Source: Misgurnus anguillicaudatus (lineage: Eukaryota > Chordata > Actinopteri > Cypriniformes > Cobitidae). From it: a DNA stretch of 64,000 nt. The notes under the pieces are model-generated. The model saw nothing but the letters and a program-made list of their open reading frames with translations. It had not been told where the DNA came from and did no database searches. The DNA lies in contig NC_073346.2 of NCBI RefSeq assembly GCF_027580225.2, positions 6,722,001 through 6,786,000 of the forward strand, written 5' to 3'. This document shows, piece after piece, positions 1 through 11,325 of this stretch (position 1 is the stretch's first letter; every line of letters begins with the position of its first letter). A program made the position numbers and the translations under genes.

Positions 1-421
1 CATAATATTTAAGCCTTTGTCTGCTTTGAATTTTGGAGAAACGGCAGGATCTTTTGGTCTAGTTCACAAAATCGTCCTTCATTAAGACATCTAACGTTAA
101 TGTCATTGTGGATAAGCATAAACATATCAGACAACAATTGTCGGAAAAGGCAGTGTTTTAAGCTGAAAATACAACAAATAAAGTTAAAACAACCATAGAG
201 TCCGGTCTCTTAACTCACCACTGTCAGCTCTCGCGTCTCTGAGCTCTGCAGCTCATGCTGTATGAAACAGACGCACGCGCATCAACTCGTAACTGTACGG
301 CCCGTTGTCTAACTTACTAAATTTATTTTAAAGATGTCTTTTTTACAGACTGCATAAAGGGCCGGATCAAATTACCTTGGGGGCCGGGTTTGGCCCGTGC
401 GCCGCCAATTGAATAGCCCTG
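1..421. mobile_element. hAT-like element, right end (left end outside window)
   Basis: The block ends in CCGCCAATTGAATAGCCCTG; its reverse complement starts CAGGGCTATTCAATTGG, a typical hAT-type terminal inverted repeat. The preceding stretch, rich in 'ggccggg' and 'tggcccg', is also characteristic of hAT-derived repeats in fish. No transposase frame is visible. The left terminus lies before the window, so no target duplication can be checked. Confidence 0.5.
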
Positions 422-573
422 GTTTAGAGCATTGTGATCGCTAGACGAGAGCTTAATGTTTTTATTTTTATGAAAACCTCAATTTCGATCCATCTACATT
501 TATAGTTTTTTTTGCCTCTAGCAACAAAATTAGACAGTGCACATTCAGACTCATTTTGCCAGTACGGGTCACA

Positions 574-882
574 TACCCTACTGAAAAATCCAGCTAAAAC
601 CAGCATAAGCTGGTAGCTGGTTTTAGCTGGTTTAAGCTGGTTTATGCTGGTTGTCCCAGCCTGACAAAGCTGGTCATGCTGGTGGGCCCGCTCGTATTCC
701 AGCATGACCAGCTAAGTCCAGCTAGACCAGCTTAAAATGTGACCAAAACACAGCTAGACCAGCTTGCTACACCAGCAAAACCAGCTTCCTACACCAGCAA
801 AACCAGCTAAAACCAAGCTGGGGACCAGCTAAAACCAGCTCACCAGCTTATGCTGGTCTTAGCTGGATTTTTCAGTAGGGTA
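574..882. mobile_element. Palindromic MITE built of CCAGCT/AGCTGG repeats
   Basis: The two ends are inverted copies about 40 bp long differing at one position; each starts TACCCTACTGAAAAATCCAG. The interior is almost entirely short alternating repeats of 'aaaccagct' and its complement, so the whole 309 bp can fold on itself. It is non-coding. The right end abuts the TIR of the next element (881-1793), suggesting insertion at or beside that element's terminus. Confidence 0.75.
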
Positions 883-1793
883 TGAAGAGTTTGGTTCCAA
901 AATGCAATAAATCCATTTTGACTAATTTGGGTAAAAATGTGTTTTCTATACCAAGAAAGTGACAAGATAAAACCCATTATTATCTTTCAAAGATTTATTA
1001 TAAAAACTGATTATTTTTTCCACAAAATGCAATAAATCCATGAAAAGTTATTTTCAAAATCCTATAAATCTATTGAATCAATATATAAATGTGCATTCAT
1101 CTTTGCCATGTTATATTCATTTAGTTGACTAGTGGTATACACTGATAAAAAAAAACATTAATGGAATTAATCAAAACACTTACTTTGTCATATTAGGAAC
1201 ACTGTCATTGCTGCGGTTATACTTGGGACGTCGTCGCTTAACATTTTTCATAGCGATCAGAAAGTGTTTTGGTCCTGCTCAATTTTTGTTGACTTCAAGT
1301 AAAATAATTCAAAGTTCTTCATAAGATCCCCTGGGATCAATGTGTTAGTATGATGTTGATGTTGTCGGGAGAACAAGCAACAGCTGACATTTCTCCTTCG
1401 CCCGAGTGCCTCTTTGGATGGCTTTTCTTCCCCGCCACAGAAAACCACCACAGGTTTATCAATGCCATCAAAGTATTATTTGTTTTTGTTTGTTTGTTGA
1501 TCATGAAGTTCAAAGTAGATGAGGAAAACTAGGATTCTGTGTGTATTCATTGCGTGGAGTGGTGCGCTGTGATTTGTTAAGAGGATTTATTGCATTCTGC
1601 AGAGAAGAAGGACTGGTGTTTATTGCGTTTTGGGAAAAAAAGGGAGAAAAGATGACAGAATAACAAGGCGGATATTGTATTTTGCGTAAAATGAAGAACT
1701 TACTTTTTAATACTGACCTGATACAATACTGATTTTGGCAGTAACTATTTTTTTCAATGGCGTTTATCGCGTTTTGGAACTAAACTCTTCATA
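881..1793. mobile_element. Non-autonomous DNA transposon with TATGAAGAGTTT TIRs
   Basis: The left end TATGAAGAGTTTGGTTCC (881) matches the reverse complement of the right end at about 1768-1793, roughly 24 of 26 positions. The interior has scattered 'aatgcaataaatcc'-type repeats and no convincing protein. Short frames inside are not protein-like. Confidence 0.6.
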
Positions 1794-2249
1794 TGTTTAT
1801 TTTAAAATGCTTGCTGAATTTGGTCTGGAATGTTGGCAGTGCCCCTTCCTATACAGCTATCATCTTTTTTATTTCTCTGCAAGAAGAGATTGAGAAGGGA
1901 CATTGTGAGTAGACTACTCTCGTCTTTATTTGTACAGTTTCCAGAACCACTAAAAACTTACAACTGCAATCATACCAACCACATAATTTTAAAGCATTTT
2001 CATTTTAACTAACATAATTTTCCCCACGGTGAGCATTGTCTCAACTAGCTTCGATTCAATTTGTGTCTATAGAGAATGTAGACGTGTGTTATTCAAGCAT
2101 ACACCAATATTGTAAAGTCAAGCAGTGCTTTAAAAAATTGTTATTATGCCAAAATGGTGATTATTCAGTTGTAAGTGAAACCATTGTAATCCTTAAAGTA
2201 TTTCCATTTTTATTTGTATCCTTATTACGTCATAATCTTTACATGTAAT

Positions 2250-2373
2250 CTGTTATCCCCCAACCCTGCCGACAAAAATGTCATATCCTAACAACCATAC
2301 ATCAATGTAAACCTTTTTATTCAACTCTTAAATATGGTGCTTTATGAATGGTTTTGTGGTCCAGGGTCACATT
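2250..2373. repeat. Dispersed fish repeat ending in TGTGGTCCAGGGTCACAT
   Basis: The segment from 'ccatacatcaatgtaaacc' to 'ggttttgtggtccagggtca' is a phrase I recognise as a highly repeated terminus in cyprinid genomes. A matching GGGTCACATA lies at about 566-575, left of the MITE at 574. The two may be the ends of one host element into which the elements at 574-1793 inserted. Family name not assigned. Confidence 0.4.
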
Positions 2374-3928
2374 GAGTGGTATGGCATTCATTCAGTGTCT
2401 ATCCAAATGTACCAAACTTAACGTATACATCTTCTAGATGAAAAGATATGAATATAAATGAGGAAAAAATAATCACACTGCACATATGAAGCTAAACAGG
2501 CATGTAATATGTAATAGACATGGTCGCAAACATCCACCCTTTAAACCCCCTGCTCCTTGACTCCTCCCTCACGCCACGAAACCACATTTATTATTGATTG
2601 GACCGCCTGTGGATTAAAACTTGAGGAAATGTATGTAGTTTCGCCTCGGTTTCCTTCCTTGTTAAAGTTTAATGAGAACTGTCTGAGAGTCTGGATGCAG
2701 TGCATGCTTAGAAAGTCAACTAAACATGCCACACACAAGTAAGAATGCCAAACATGGAAAAGCATAACCACGTGGTTGAGGATTGAGGCAGAGATGGGAC
2801 TTAAGGTGCTATAAACATATTACCTTTCAGAGATGGGTTGGTTTCGCCTGATGCTTGGCCATCCCTTTCTGTGCCGACTGAATCTTCCTGATTCATTGTG
2901 AACTCGTCCTCTCCGAAGCTTTGCCCACCAGCCCACATTCCTGTTATGTATTATGGGTAACCTGTGCAGTCACGAAATTGCTTTTCTAATCGGGTACGCG
3001 GTTTGTCAGCCCATTATTTGCACACCGATCGCAATGGTTGCGTGGTGCTGTTTGCCTAACAAGTCACGTGATAAACACTTGTGCATGGTAGCGTGTAGAT
3101 AACGTGTGTTACAAGGCCTGTCAGCACCCCCTGAGCACTCTTATTATTATCATCAGAGACAACCCGTACCCCCGACAGACGCTGGCTCAGACAAAGGCAC
3201 AATGACATGCCCAAACTGGAAATACTGATGCTTACAGGCATTTCTACAAGCATTTTTAAAGATTGGACTTCTAGGAACAGAAATCTATTCTTTTTAATAC
3301 TTCTTTTGTATGAGCTGTAATTAAACATGGAGCTTGTTTACACTGACACATATCTGTTCATTTTATACTTCCAGTGAGGACATTATTAAATATTTTATTG
3401 GTTAGTCAGTCTAACAACACAGTTGCATCATTGCACAAAACAGGTGAAGTACAACATTTTATACATATGGCACAGGAAAAATTTAACTGTCATGGTGCAT
3501 ATTCACAAGATTGGATCATGTGATAGTGTTGTAGCAGTAACTATATATTACTGATTCCTGACGTAAGAGAGAAAACATACAAAACGTACATACAAAATCA
3601 GATTAAGATTAAAATACAATTGGCGCAATGAAAAACCACATCATGTTCTCTTTATTTGGAGTGTTTATGCAACGTCCCCTTCCTGAAGTGCCCTTCAAGG
3701 GTGCCAAAACGCAGTTTGGAATTCACCTCATTTGTTTGATGGTTTCCCTGTTGATTGACTCTCCAGGTGTGTCTTGATTAGGCCATTAGCATTGTGTATA
3801 GAGGGTATGCACGTGACGTCACCTTCAGCGAAAATGACTGCGGTTACGCCCACTGAGTGGCAAAAGACAAAGCGGCAGCATTTGTGTAAAGTGTGAAATC
3901 AGCAGAAACACTGGGAAAACGCTTCTAA
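2374..3928. other. Intergenic stretch, no gene seen
   Basis: AT-rich sequence with short chance frames only (longest about 90 codons, minus strand near 3056-3328, no recognisable domain). Around 2820-2960 there is a less AT-rich, possibly unique patch. No repeat termini were recognised. Confidence 0.5.
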
Positions 3929-4062
3929 ATGGGAAAAAGCTGTTGTGCGATAGACTGTACTAACAGATTAACAAGATTTCGGAGCTATCGTTTTACAGAC
4001 TGCCAAAAAACACAGAAAGGAGAAGTAAATGGATCGTCCATACCAAAGTCCACTGACCACAG
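3929..4062 (+). pseudogene. THAP zinc-finger remnant, frameshifted
   Basis: From the ATG at 3929 the frame opens MGKSCCAIDCTNR, the N-terminal C-x(4)-C signature of a THAP (C2CH) DNA-binding zinc finger. After about residue 17 the expected continuation FYRLPKNTERRSKW appears in a different frame (about 3983-4027), so a small indel near 3980 breaks the domain. A stop follows soon after (HTKVH*), and the later C-x-x-H part of the finger is not seen. THAP fingers occur in P-element-like transposases and in host transcription factors; which source applies here is unknown. A second THAP remnant faces it from 7234. Read as a dead gene fragment, not a functional exon. Confidence 0.65.
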
Positions 4063-5022
4063 GTGGGTTGACAAGTTGCTAGGGTCACTAGGGTCAATGT
4101 CATCAAGACGTTAACACCAAAACCTTTTTTCCTACAACACAGACGATTTAATTGTACTTAAAATACGGTGGTTATTTTGTCAGAATTTAGCTACAAGACA
4201 TATAAGCTGTTCCTGAAATCACACAAGAATATCTGCACGAATTAAGAACCCGGGTAAGTCACAATATTAACCCTTTCATTGTGTTAGGATGATTTTGTGT
4301 ATAAAATCACAAAAAAATTACTGCTGGGTTTTTACAGGCAGAGTCACATGTATTAGGTTCATTGCACGCACAATCATTTTAATAGTTGTACAAAAAATGT
4401 ATGCGCTGGCAAGAATGTCACTTTGCTGTTTAAATAAAAGCAATGTTTAATGTTTTGCATGCACTCATTATCTCCTGCAGCCACCGCAATGACAAAGCAC
4501 ATAAAAATTGTAAACGTTGTCCAATACCCCTTCTTGTCTTAAGACAACTTTTATGAACTTTTTGGATTTACAAAGATTTTCAAATGTCTGTATTACCATA
4601 TAAAATGCTGTAAATATTTGTGTCTATTACTATTTATAATTTTATTGTGGATGTTTTCTCACAATTATGACGTAATGTGAAGTAAAATAAAAATCTTATG
4701 TAAAGTAATAATCTATAAACATACTGTATTATACAATCTTAAAAAACATGTTGAGTGTTTTAAGAGAAATCTTGCAAGGCTTTGGGGGTGTTGTTTTTTA
4801 TGCGCCGCCAGGTGAATATTCTGTAAAGCGAAAGACATTGAGGTAACTTGAATTGAATTGCCATGTGGGACGAATTGCCGTATGCCGCGGGAGAAATGTG
4901 CGTTCTTAAAGACCACATCTGTATATATAATTAAATATGAATTTAGTGTGTTTCTGTTATGTTTCACTGTTGAGATTTATAAAAATAACCACGTCGGCGA
5001 TCCAAGGCCTTTTTTGTTTTGT
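4063..5022. other. AT-rich stretch between coding remnants
   Basis: Low-complexity AT-rich DNA with no supported gene. It could represent former intron sequence between the THAP fragment at 3929 and the exon-like segment at 5023, but that is inference only. Confidence 0.3.
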
Positions 5023-5172
5023 AGGAGGTGATGGGAGCTACGAGGAAGCGCAGCAGGGGCTATTCAGCACAAGAGGGGATGTTTGTGCAGGAACTTGATC
5101 CCATTTTGGATCAAAATACCTCCATAATGGATTGTTCGAGGTTTTTAGGAGAAGATGATGAGGAGCAGCAGT
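5023..5172 (+). pseudogene. Exon-like open segment (unknown protein)
   Basis: A polypyrimidine run and 'ttttgtag' (acceptor-like) precede a frame of about 49 residues with protein-like composition (TRKRSRGYSAQEGMFVQELD... then an acidic tail, GEDDEEQQ, and stop). It is not recognised. It sits in the same orientation as the THAP remnant at 3929, so it may be a later exon of the same decayed gene; this is weakly supported. Confidence 0.2.
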
Positions 5173-5210
5173 GACAAAGCGCAGCAAAAAGACACAGATA
5201 GCACATGTGA

Positions 5211-5431
5211 AAGTGACAAGCTTGTCAAGTATGCAACGCATACTCGAAATGTGACCTCTGCATTTAACCCATCCCAGTGAATAATGAATACACGCACTGC
5301 AAGTCGTGAACACACACAGGGAGCAGTGGGGAGCTCTCCCAGTGCCTGGGGAGCAGTTAGGCCAAGATCCTCAAACCGGCAACTCTTGGGTTACAAGCCC
5401 GACGATCTTACCACTAGGCTACAACTGCCCC
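5211..5431 (-). mobile_element. tRNA-derived SINE
   Basis: Read on the minus strand the element starts GGGGCAGTTGTAGCCTAGTG at 5431. It carries an A-box-like TAGCCTAGTGGTAAG and a B-box-like GGTTTGAGGATC at tRNA-like spacing. The body and tail (ending near 'cgcatttaaccc'-type sequence on the other strand) match a SINE widespread in teleosts. Target duplications were not resolved. It is inserted just after the exon-like segment ending at 5172. Confidence 0.7.
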
Positions 5432-6051
5432 ATAAGTAAATTACACATGTAAGTTTCAATACCTTTTGCACTTTTATATACGTTTATCATTTGCTGTATT
5501 TGTTTGCAATAAGCAAGGCTAGGCAATGAATTTTTTAAGACTGGCTATACTCTGTATGCACAAAAGTTCTAGGACACCCGCAACCGATTTAAATGTACAT
5601 GTTTAACCTCCTAAGACCCGAGCTTTGGCTTGTGATTATTTTTTTTTTAGATTTCTTCCAGCTATTTTGGGGTTAGGAAGAACCAATAAATATAATAACC
5701 AAATAATTTTCATTGAACATGAAGCAGTGTAATTGTCCACGTTTGTGTACAAGAGGTTTCAGTTACACAGAATTAAGTGTTATGGTGCAGACAAGAAAAA
5801 AATATATGTCCACATAATGTGGACATCCAGGAGGTTAATTGTGTTCATTTCCGTATTAAGGTAATAAAATTGTTAGTAAAATGAAATAATAATTTTAGTG
5901 AGAAATTTGCAGCTGGTGGAATAAATATGTTAATTATTTGTGTCATAATGTATCATGAAAAATGTCTCTCATGCATATAAGGTAACTAAAGTGCCAGTAA
6001 TAAAGACACACACATCTTAAATAATGTTTTATTGTGTTTTCTAAATTTACA

Positions 6052-6630
6052 GATTGTGAAGAAAAGAATAAACTGTATGTGCCACCGGAAAAGCCCTCTC
6101 GTGTAGCAGTGGCTAGATATAGCCTTGTAATAAATTAAAGACCAACACAAATTATGTTTGTGGCTCCCTGTGATGCCTCATTCTCTCTCTTTAAGGATAC
6201 CATAAAGAAAGCCTAAAGCAAGAGATCCCTGAAGTCATTGATCAAGTACTGTAAATGTCAAGCTCAAGTGTTTTTATTATTAGTTAACAGTATTATTAAA
6301 AATGATTTTTAAATGAACTTGAACTAATTAAATACTGAGAGTGAGTGTCTTTGAGTGTGTGTTTCTGTTTGCTTTAATAGAGATTGTTGGAGCCAACAGT
6401 GAGGCTGTAAGAATAGGATCCAACAAAACAGATGTAGAACAAAATGAGTCAATCTCTGTCAAGGTTCAAACAAACAAGACAACATGTTTTCCTAAAGCAG
6501 AAATGCGATCAATATAATATGAAGAACATCTACACAGTCACTCATATTTAGACCAAAGACAAGCAAGCAAAATTCTCAATGAAGATGAAGCCATTGCAGG
6601 TGCTGGGACTTCTACAAAGTCCTAGGAGCA
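6052..6630 (+). pseudogene. Two exon-like fragments of an unknown decayed gene
   Basis: Segment one (about 6052-6138) follows an acceptor-like 'ctaaatttacag' and reads DCEEKNKLYVPPEKPSRVAV before a stop. Segment two (about 6380-6627) follows 'gctttaatag' and stays open for about 80 codons apart from one in-frame stop (IVGANSEAVRIGSNKTDVEQ..., then YEEHLHSHSYLDQRQASKIL). Neither is recognised. Composition and acceptor-like edges suggest old coding DNA on the plus strand, possibly continuous with 3929 and 5023. Confidence 0.2.
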
Positions 6631-6748
6631 AAGGTCAAACCAAGCTCTTGCATGGCAATGATTATAATGTTTGGTAGGGGTCTGCTTGTTGTACCCCTAG
6701 ATGTTTCATGATGTGGTTGGCTCAATCTTTACCCTTTTTGTTTGTCTT

Positions 6749-7234
6749 TTACTGCCTACAGTAGATGTTCATCTCCAGAGAGCACTTTTTGTCTTCTTGC
6801 CCAGATGTCCTTTTTGCTGCAATTCTCAACCTTAGCCTGATGTATCTGTTGCTTTTTTGTACATCATGGCATAAAGGAAGCTTGCTGTCCATATGGCTGG
6901 CCTCCTTCTTAAGCAAATCAATAGCATTTGGGAGTGTCATGATGGAGGCACTGGTCTTCGCACTAATGTAGTCCAGCAACTTGAGATGATGTTCAAAGGC
7001 ATCTTGCGACGGCTGACAAAGCACATCTGGCTTGAACTCCATCAGGACTGTAACCATTGTGTTTAATTGCACTTTGCCATTCATTACAAATGTTGGAATT
7101 TCTGATTAATTTGTGAACAATGTTGTGATTTGGGCCAACCATTTTTTTTCTTCTGTCAGTATCTTTGGAAAAATCATACATCAGAATCCATTTCTCAGAG
7201 TGATGGTGCATCCAAAAGCCAAAGAGTCAACCAT
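6749..7234 (-). pseudogene. Second THAP-like coding remnant, minus strand
   Basis: On the minus strand an ATG at 7234 begins MVDSLAFGCT. One frame shift later comes YDFSKDTDRRKK, and in another frame RRKKWLAQ. Together these match the layout of a THAP finger N-terminus (Cys near residue 9, then F-x-K-D-x-x-R-R-K-K-W). Downstream, one frame stays open for about 110 codons to a stop at 6749 (EFKPDVLCQPSQDAFEHHLK..., ending KKCSLEMNIYCRQ) with no recognised domain. At least two frameshifts and one stop make it a dead copy. It points toward the plus-strand THAP remnant at 3929. It could be another THAP transposase fossil or a decayed host gene. Confidence 0.45.
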
Positions 7235-7344
7235 AGTAAGACATAAAGTGTCTTTAAACATAAACGGCACTTTTTGTCTACTCTACATTGTATCGGTTTA
7301 TTCACATATTCACATTACAGGTTAATACTTACTGAAAATAGTTG

Positions 7345-7381
7345 AAAATAAATAAATAAATAAAATAAATAATAAATAAAA
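7345..7381. repeat. (AAAT)n-like simple repeat
   Basis: Runs of 'aaataaataaataaa' directly before the next element; this could be an A-rich target or a tail. Confidence 0.7.
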
Positions 7382-7727
7382 GGATACCTGTAGTTTGCCC
7401 AAAAAATGAAAACTCTGTCATCATTTACTCAACCTCATGTTGTTCAAAATCAGTATAAATGTCTTTTTTTATGATAAACAGAAAGGATATATTTGGAAGA
7501 AAGTCAGTAACCAAACAGATTTTATTCCCAATTGACTCCAATAGTATTTATTTTCCCTATTATGTCAATAAATGAGAGACGAGATCTGTTTGGTTACTGA
7601 CATTCTTCCAAATATATTGCTTGTGTTCATCAGAGCAAATAAATTTTATACACGTTTTGAACAACCTGAACAGGTGGGTGGGTAAATAATGACAGACTAT
7701 TCATGTCTGGGTGAGCTATCCCTTTAA
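7377..7727. mobile_element. Palindromic MITE, TTAAAGGGATAG-type ends
   Basis: The left end 'aaggatacctgtagtttgcc' and the right end '...gggtgagctatccctttaa' are inverted versions of a very abundant cyprinid MITE. The inner arms also mirror ('catttactcaacctcatgtt' against 'gggtaaataatgacag'). Non-coding. A more decayed relative is at 56078-56235 and a short end remnant at about 12329-12346. Confidence 0.65.
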
Positions 7728-8157
7728 ACCTATTCAAACCAAATCAAGATCAAATTGTGTTGCAACTCTTGTGTTTTAGCAGCTTTGTATATCGACATTG
7801 CATTTTTCCACAACATCAGATACAATGCATAATGGAGTCTACCCTTTCCCCATATGTTATATAATAAAATGTTTTGTTGGATGCTGTATACCCTCTACCT
7901 GTTAAATGCCATTGGTTGCCTTATTTTTTACACCATTGACGAAACATATTTCTTGGGATAATGTTAGCATTTATTTATATTCTTTATGCTTTTCTTTATG
8001 GTTTTTTCAAAACTGTGATTTTAATTAAAGTAAAAGTGTAGTAATTATGTTTTAAGCAGATTGATAGCCATATAGCCATATTTTTGCTACAAAAATAAAA
8101 GATAAACTGTGTTTGCTGTAGTGGCTATGGGTAACCACAGTTTTCTTGGGTTCACCA
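7728..8157. other. Intergenic stretch, no gene seen
   Basis: AT-rich; includes 'gtagtggctatgggtaacca', reminiscent of the 'accatagtt' palindromic repeats at 12840 and 39180. No coding signal. Confidence 0.4.
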
Positions 8158-8633
8158 TTAACTCTTTCCTCGCTAGCATTTTTTAAAAAAAAGTTCCCAG
8201 CCAGCACCATGATTTTCACAAAAGTTTAATGCCTTTCAGAAAATGTTCTTCTTAAAATATATAAATATACAATGTATCAAATTAAAGAAGAAAAGACCCT
8301 CTGCTTAAAAAAAAACAGTTTCATCCTACCTTCATTAGTTCTCTTTTTATCACCTCTCAAATATGGGTAGGTTTCTTCAAAAACACCAAATTTTTAGCAA
8401 AAAGCAGAGATAATTCAATTTTTGTGAATGACTTTTGATAGAGATCAGATGCAGAGCAATGATCAAAACATACACGGACAAACAGCTGTTTGCCCTAGGG
8501 GATACTTCCGGGTGTTATAAGTTGCGGAAGAGCGCCACCTGGTAGATAATAGCGATATTGCCAAAGCCGGAAATACTCGTAATTGGCAGCGAAGCATTTT
8601 TTTTTTACTTGTCAATGGCAGGGAAAGAGTTTA
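8158..8633 (+). mobile_element. TTAACTCTTTCC element, copy 1
   Basis: Terminal inverted repeats: left TTAACTCTTTCCTCGC, right '...ggcagggaaagagtttac'. Interior landmarks 'agaccctctgctt' and 'aaatatgggtaggtttctt' recur at 49707-50243 (same orientation) and at 46035-46285 (inverted, partial), giving three copies of one family in the window. Non-coding. Confidence 0.7.
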
Positions 8634-8855
8634 CTGTTTAACTTTATTAACTGATTTAATGTATCTCGATCAATCCACAGTAAAAAGGTAATCAATTCAC
8701 ATTATAAGTTCATATTTACCTAAAAAAGCTGAAAATATATGTTGAAGTTGTCTGTCTTGCTTTTAAACCTATGCAAAAAGATTGATAGCCTGGCTTTGTT
8801 TGAAATTGTAGAACGTTGCGATGAATTACGTGATCACGCGGTGGTGAGATCAAAG

Positions 8856-11325
8856 TGTCACGGAGTGACTTTTTGAAGGGGCGGAACCGAAAGTGGTTGA
8901 AAATTGGTTCCGCCCGGACGCTATTCCCCGAACACCAGTCACTTCTGGGAACTCCGGGAGACCTAAATTTGGACATTATCGGCTACAGGTGTGTCACTGA
9001 GCGTGGCGATCATCAATTGGGTGGTTCAAGAGGAAGGAGACGTATAAAGAGGGCATCAGAAACACAGGAAGAGGGAAGTTGACATCCAGCAGATACTGCG
9101 GGTAGAACGGAGCGATTGGGCGTTTGGAGAGGAAGTGAGACGGATGTGTTGTGGATTTGGAGACTCGCAAAGCGAACCGAAGGATCGGGCAAACAGGAAT
9201 ATACAGGTTTGAACAACGGAAAAATGTGTTGGATGAAGAGCTTTGTTAATCTGTGTTACCTTTGCGGAAAGATCGTTTACGCCGAAGAGCAGTGAGAGGA
9301 GAGGATCTGGTGTCAAGTGGATATCATCCTTCCGGCTGTGTTTGTGTGAGTAGCTGCAGGCAAGGAGAGGAAAATAGTATCAACAGACTTGTGAGTACAT
9401 TGAATTACCATCATGTCTATAAGCCTTACTTTGAATATGGGAATATCAGCATTTCTTTGAGTTGTGAAACAGTGTGTAAGCAGCCCCACGGTGGGAAGGA
9501 TTTGTGGGTGAGCCAAATACCAGTTGGACTGGGAGGACGTTATCCTGCTGTGGCTGCGACGCTTACTCTGGGCCACTCGCCGTGTCAGCGATTTTCGATT
9601 CATCCCTGGACGAACCCTCAGTCCAAACGTAGAGTGCCGACCTTAATTCACTAGAGTGTGTGAAGTGTAGTGGGTGAGTCTGTTGTTGACGTGTGTACAC
9701 CTGAAGATTGTAGTGCGGTGCCTTGTCCCTGTTGTCTGCATTCACTCTTTAGGCCGAGAAGGAAATCCTGTTGAGGAGAACATACGCTGTGCTGGCAGTG
9801 ACCATCTTTTTATGTACGCCCGCTTATAACTCCTGAGGCAACGTCAACGAGTAAGGAACTGTGTGAATAGTGTGGGAAAGGACGTTAACGGTGAGAAGTA
9901 TTACCTGCTGTATGAAGTAACAACTGTGTGACCTCTGTGTATGTTGACCTACTGTGGAGTCCTTCTAGAAGTTCGCCCCTGTCTATATCTCTTGTCCCGT
10001 GGGTTGGAAGTTAGGAGAGGGAAGCGTTCAACTCCGGTACTTGTCTACACACGGGCCTGGTATAAACAACTGACCTGAACCCACCCAGTGTGGTGGTGGC
10101 GGCGGCTGTGGCCGTGGTAGGTCCAACGAGCAGCAGTGTCCGATCCATACCGCCCATTTACCCTTGTTTGAGGTCAAGAGGTGGTGTATCTTTTCTCCCT
10201 GCATTCACTGAAGTTATATACATTGTAAACTAATGCTGTGAGTCTGTCTTCTGTGTTCCTGTATACCCACTGTAGAGCCAACGTTAAAAGCCACTTACCT
10301 GAGAGTACGCCCCTGTATGCCCCAAAGCTAAAAGTCCTTACCTGTGAAGCCACCCCTGTAAATCCAGAGTGAAGATCCACCTACTTTCGAACACATCTGT
10401 ATGCCCAAGCTATAAGCTATTTACCTGTGAACCCACCCCTGTACGTCTAGAGTGAAGACCCAGTTGTCCCTACTGAATATGTGTACCTGTATGCCCCACG
10501 TTAAAAGCCACTTACCTGAGAATACGCCCCTGTATGCTTAAAGCTAAAAGTACTTACCTGTGAACCTACCCCTGTATGACCAGAGGGAAGAGTCAGTTGT
10601 CCCTTCTGAGTGCGTACCTGTAAGCCCAGATTCAGAATCACTTACCTTCAAAAACACACCTGTATGTCTAAGTTACAAGCAACTTACCTGTGAATACGCC
10701 CCAGTACGTCCAAGGTGGAGGTTCGGTTACCTCTGTGTATCTGCCTTGTTACACGCAAGCTACTTACCTGGGATACTCACCTACATAGCCACGGCGAAGA
10801 AATCCTTACCTTTCTGTGTATTCATTTAGAGTCCAATACTAACCATCTTTGCGTCCTAAAGGAAGCCCAGCTGGCTTGGAGACTCTATTTGCCCCGTAGC
10901 AGACGCGCGGGACAAGGTACCCACCTCAGTCAAACGTGTTGCTTATCGTGTCTCTCTCTTTGCCTCAGGAGAAAGGAAAGGCGCCACGGGAAGTCCACCT
11001 GCGAGACAGAAAGCAGTATCAGCTGGGAACAGTGGATAAAGTCACGTGTGAGACAGGTGTATCCCCTGGGAGGACTTACTTGAGCGTCCCCGCAACGAAG
11101 TTCCAGTGTCCCTGGCTCATACTCTCTGGCCCGAGAGTTTGTTTTTAGATCCCCTTTCCCCCCCTACTTACCTTTTTAAATAATTTAAATAAAGTTTGTT
11201 TTAATTATACTTACCTTCTCTCATGTGTCTGGTCATTGGGGTGTTCTTGGGACCTCCTCGAGGTGGAAACTGGGGAGGAGCGAGACTCACGACATCTGTG
11301 GTCCGCTCCGACCTTTGATAAAAGC
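8856..11325 (+). mobile_element. Unclassified retroelement-like block (long LTR or non-autonomous retroelement)
   Basis: This roughly 2.4-kb block is much more GC-rich than its flanks. It starts near TGTCACGGAGTGAC (8856), has a TATA box in 'cgtataaagagggc' (TATAAA 9043-9048), a degenerate tandem array (10255-10830) and a poly(A) signal AATAAA at 11188-11193. It tails out near 'ggtccgctccgacc' at about 11300-11325. TATA plus poly(A) in one orientation fits a Pol II retroelement unit or an unusually long LTR. I found neither a direct-repeat partner, a TSD nor a recognisable protein. Frames of 90-133 codons inside show no domain. Exact borders are uncertain. Confidence 0.4.
10255..10830. repeat. 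Degenerate tandem array with CTTACCTG in every unit
   Basis: Units of variable length repeat the phrases 'acccctgta', 'cccaagctaaaagc' and 'acttacctgtgaa'. CTTACC(T/)G appears roughly every 40-120 bp (for example near 10292, 10335, 10421, 10512, 10553, 10642, 10683, 10764, 10806). On the minus strand each is a near-consensus 5' splice site, CAGGTAAG. The units are too diverged for a minisatellite of recent origin. Confidence 0.6.

Noticed and set aside
9253..9654. 133-codon plus-strand frame
   Set aside because: No motif, antisense frames of similar length overlap it, and it lies in a GC-rich retroelement-like block where long frames arise by chance.
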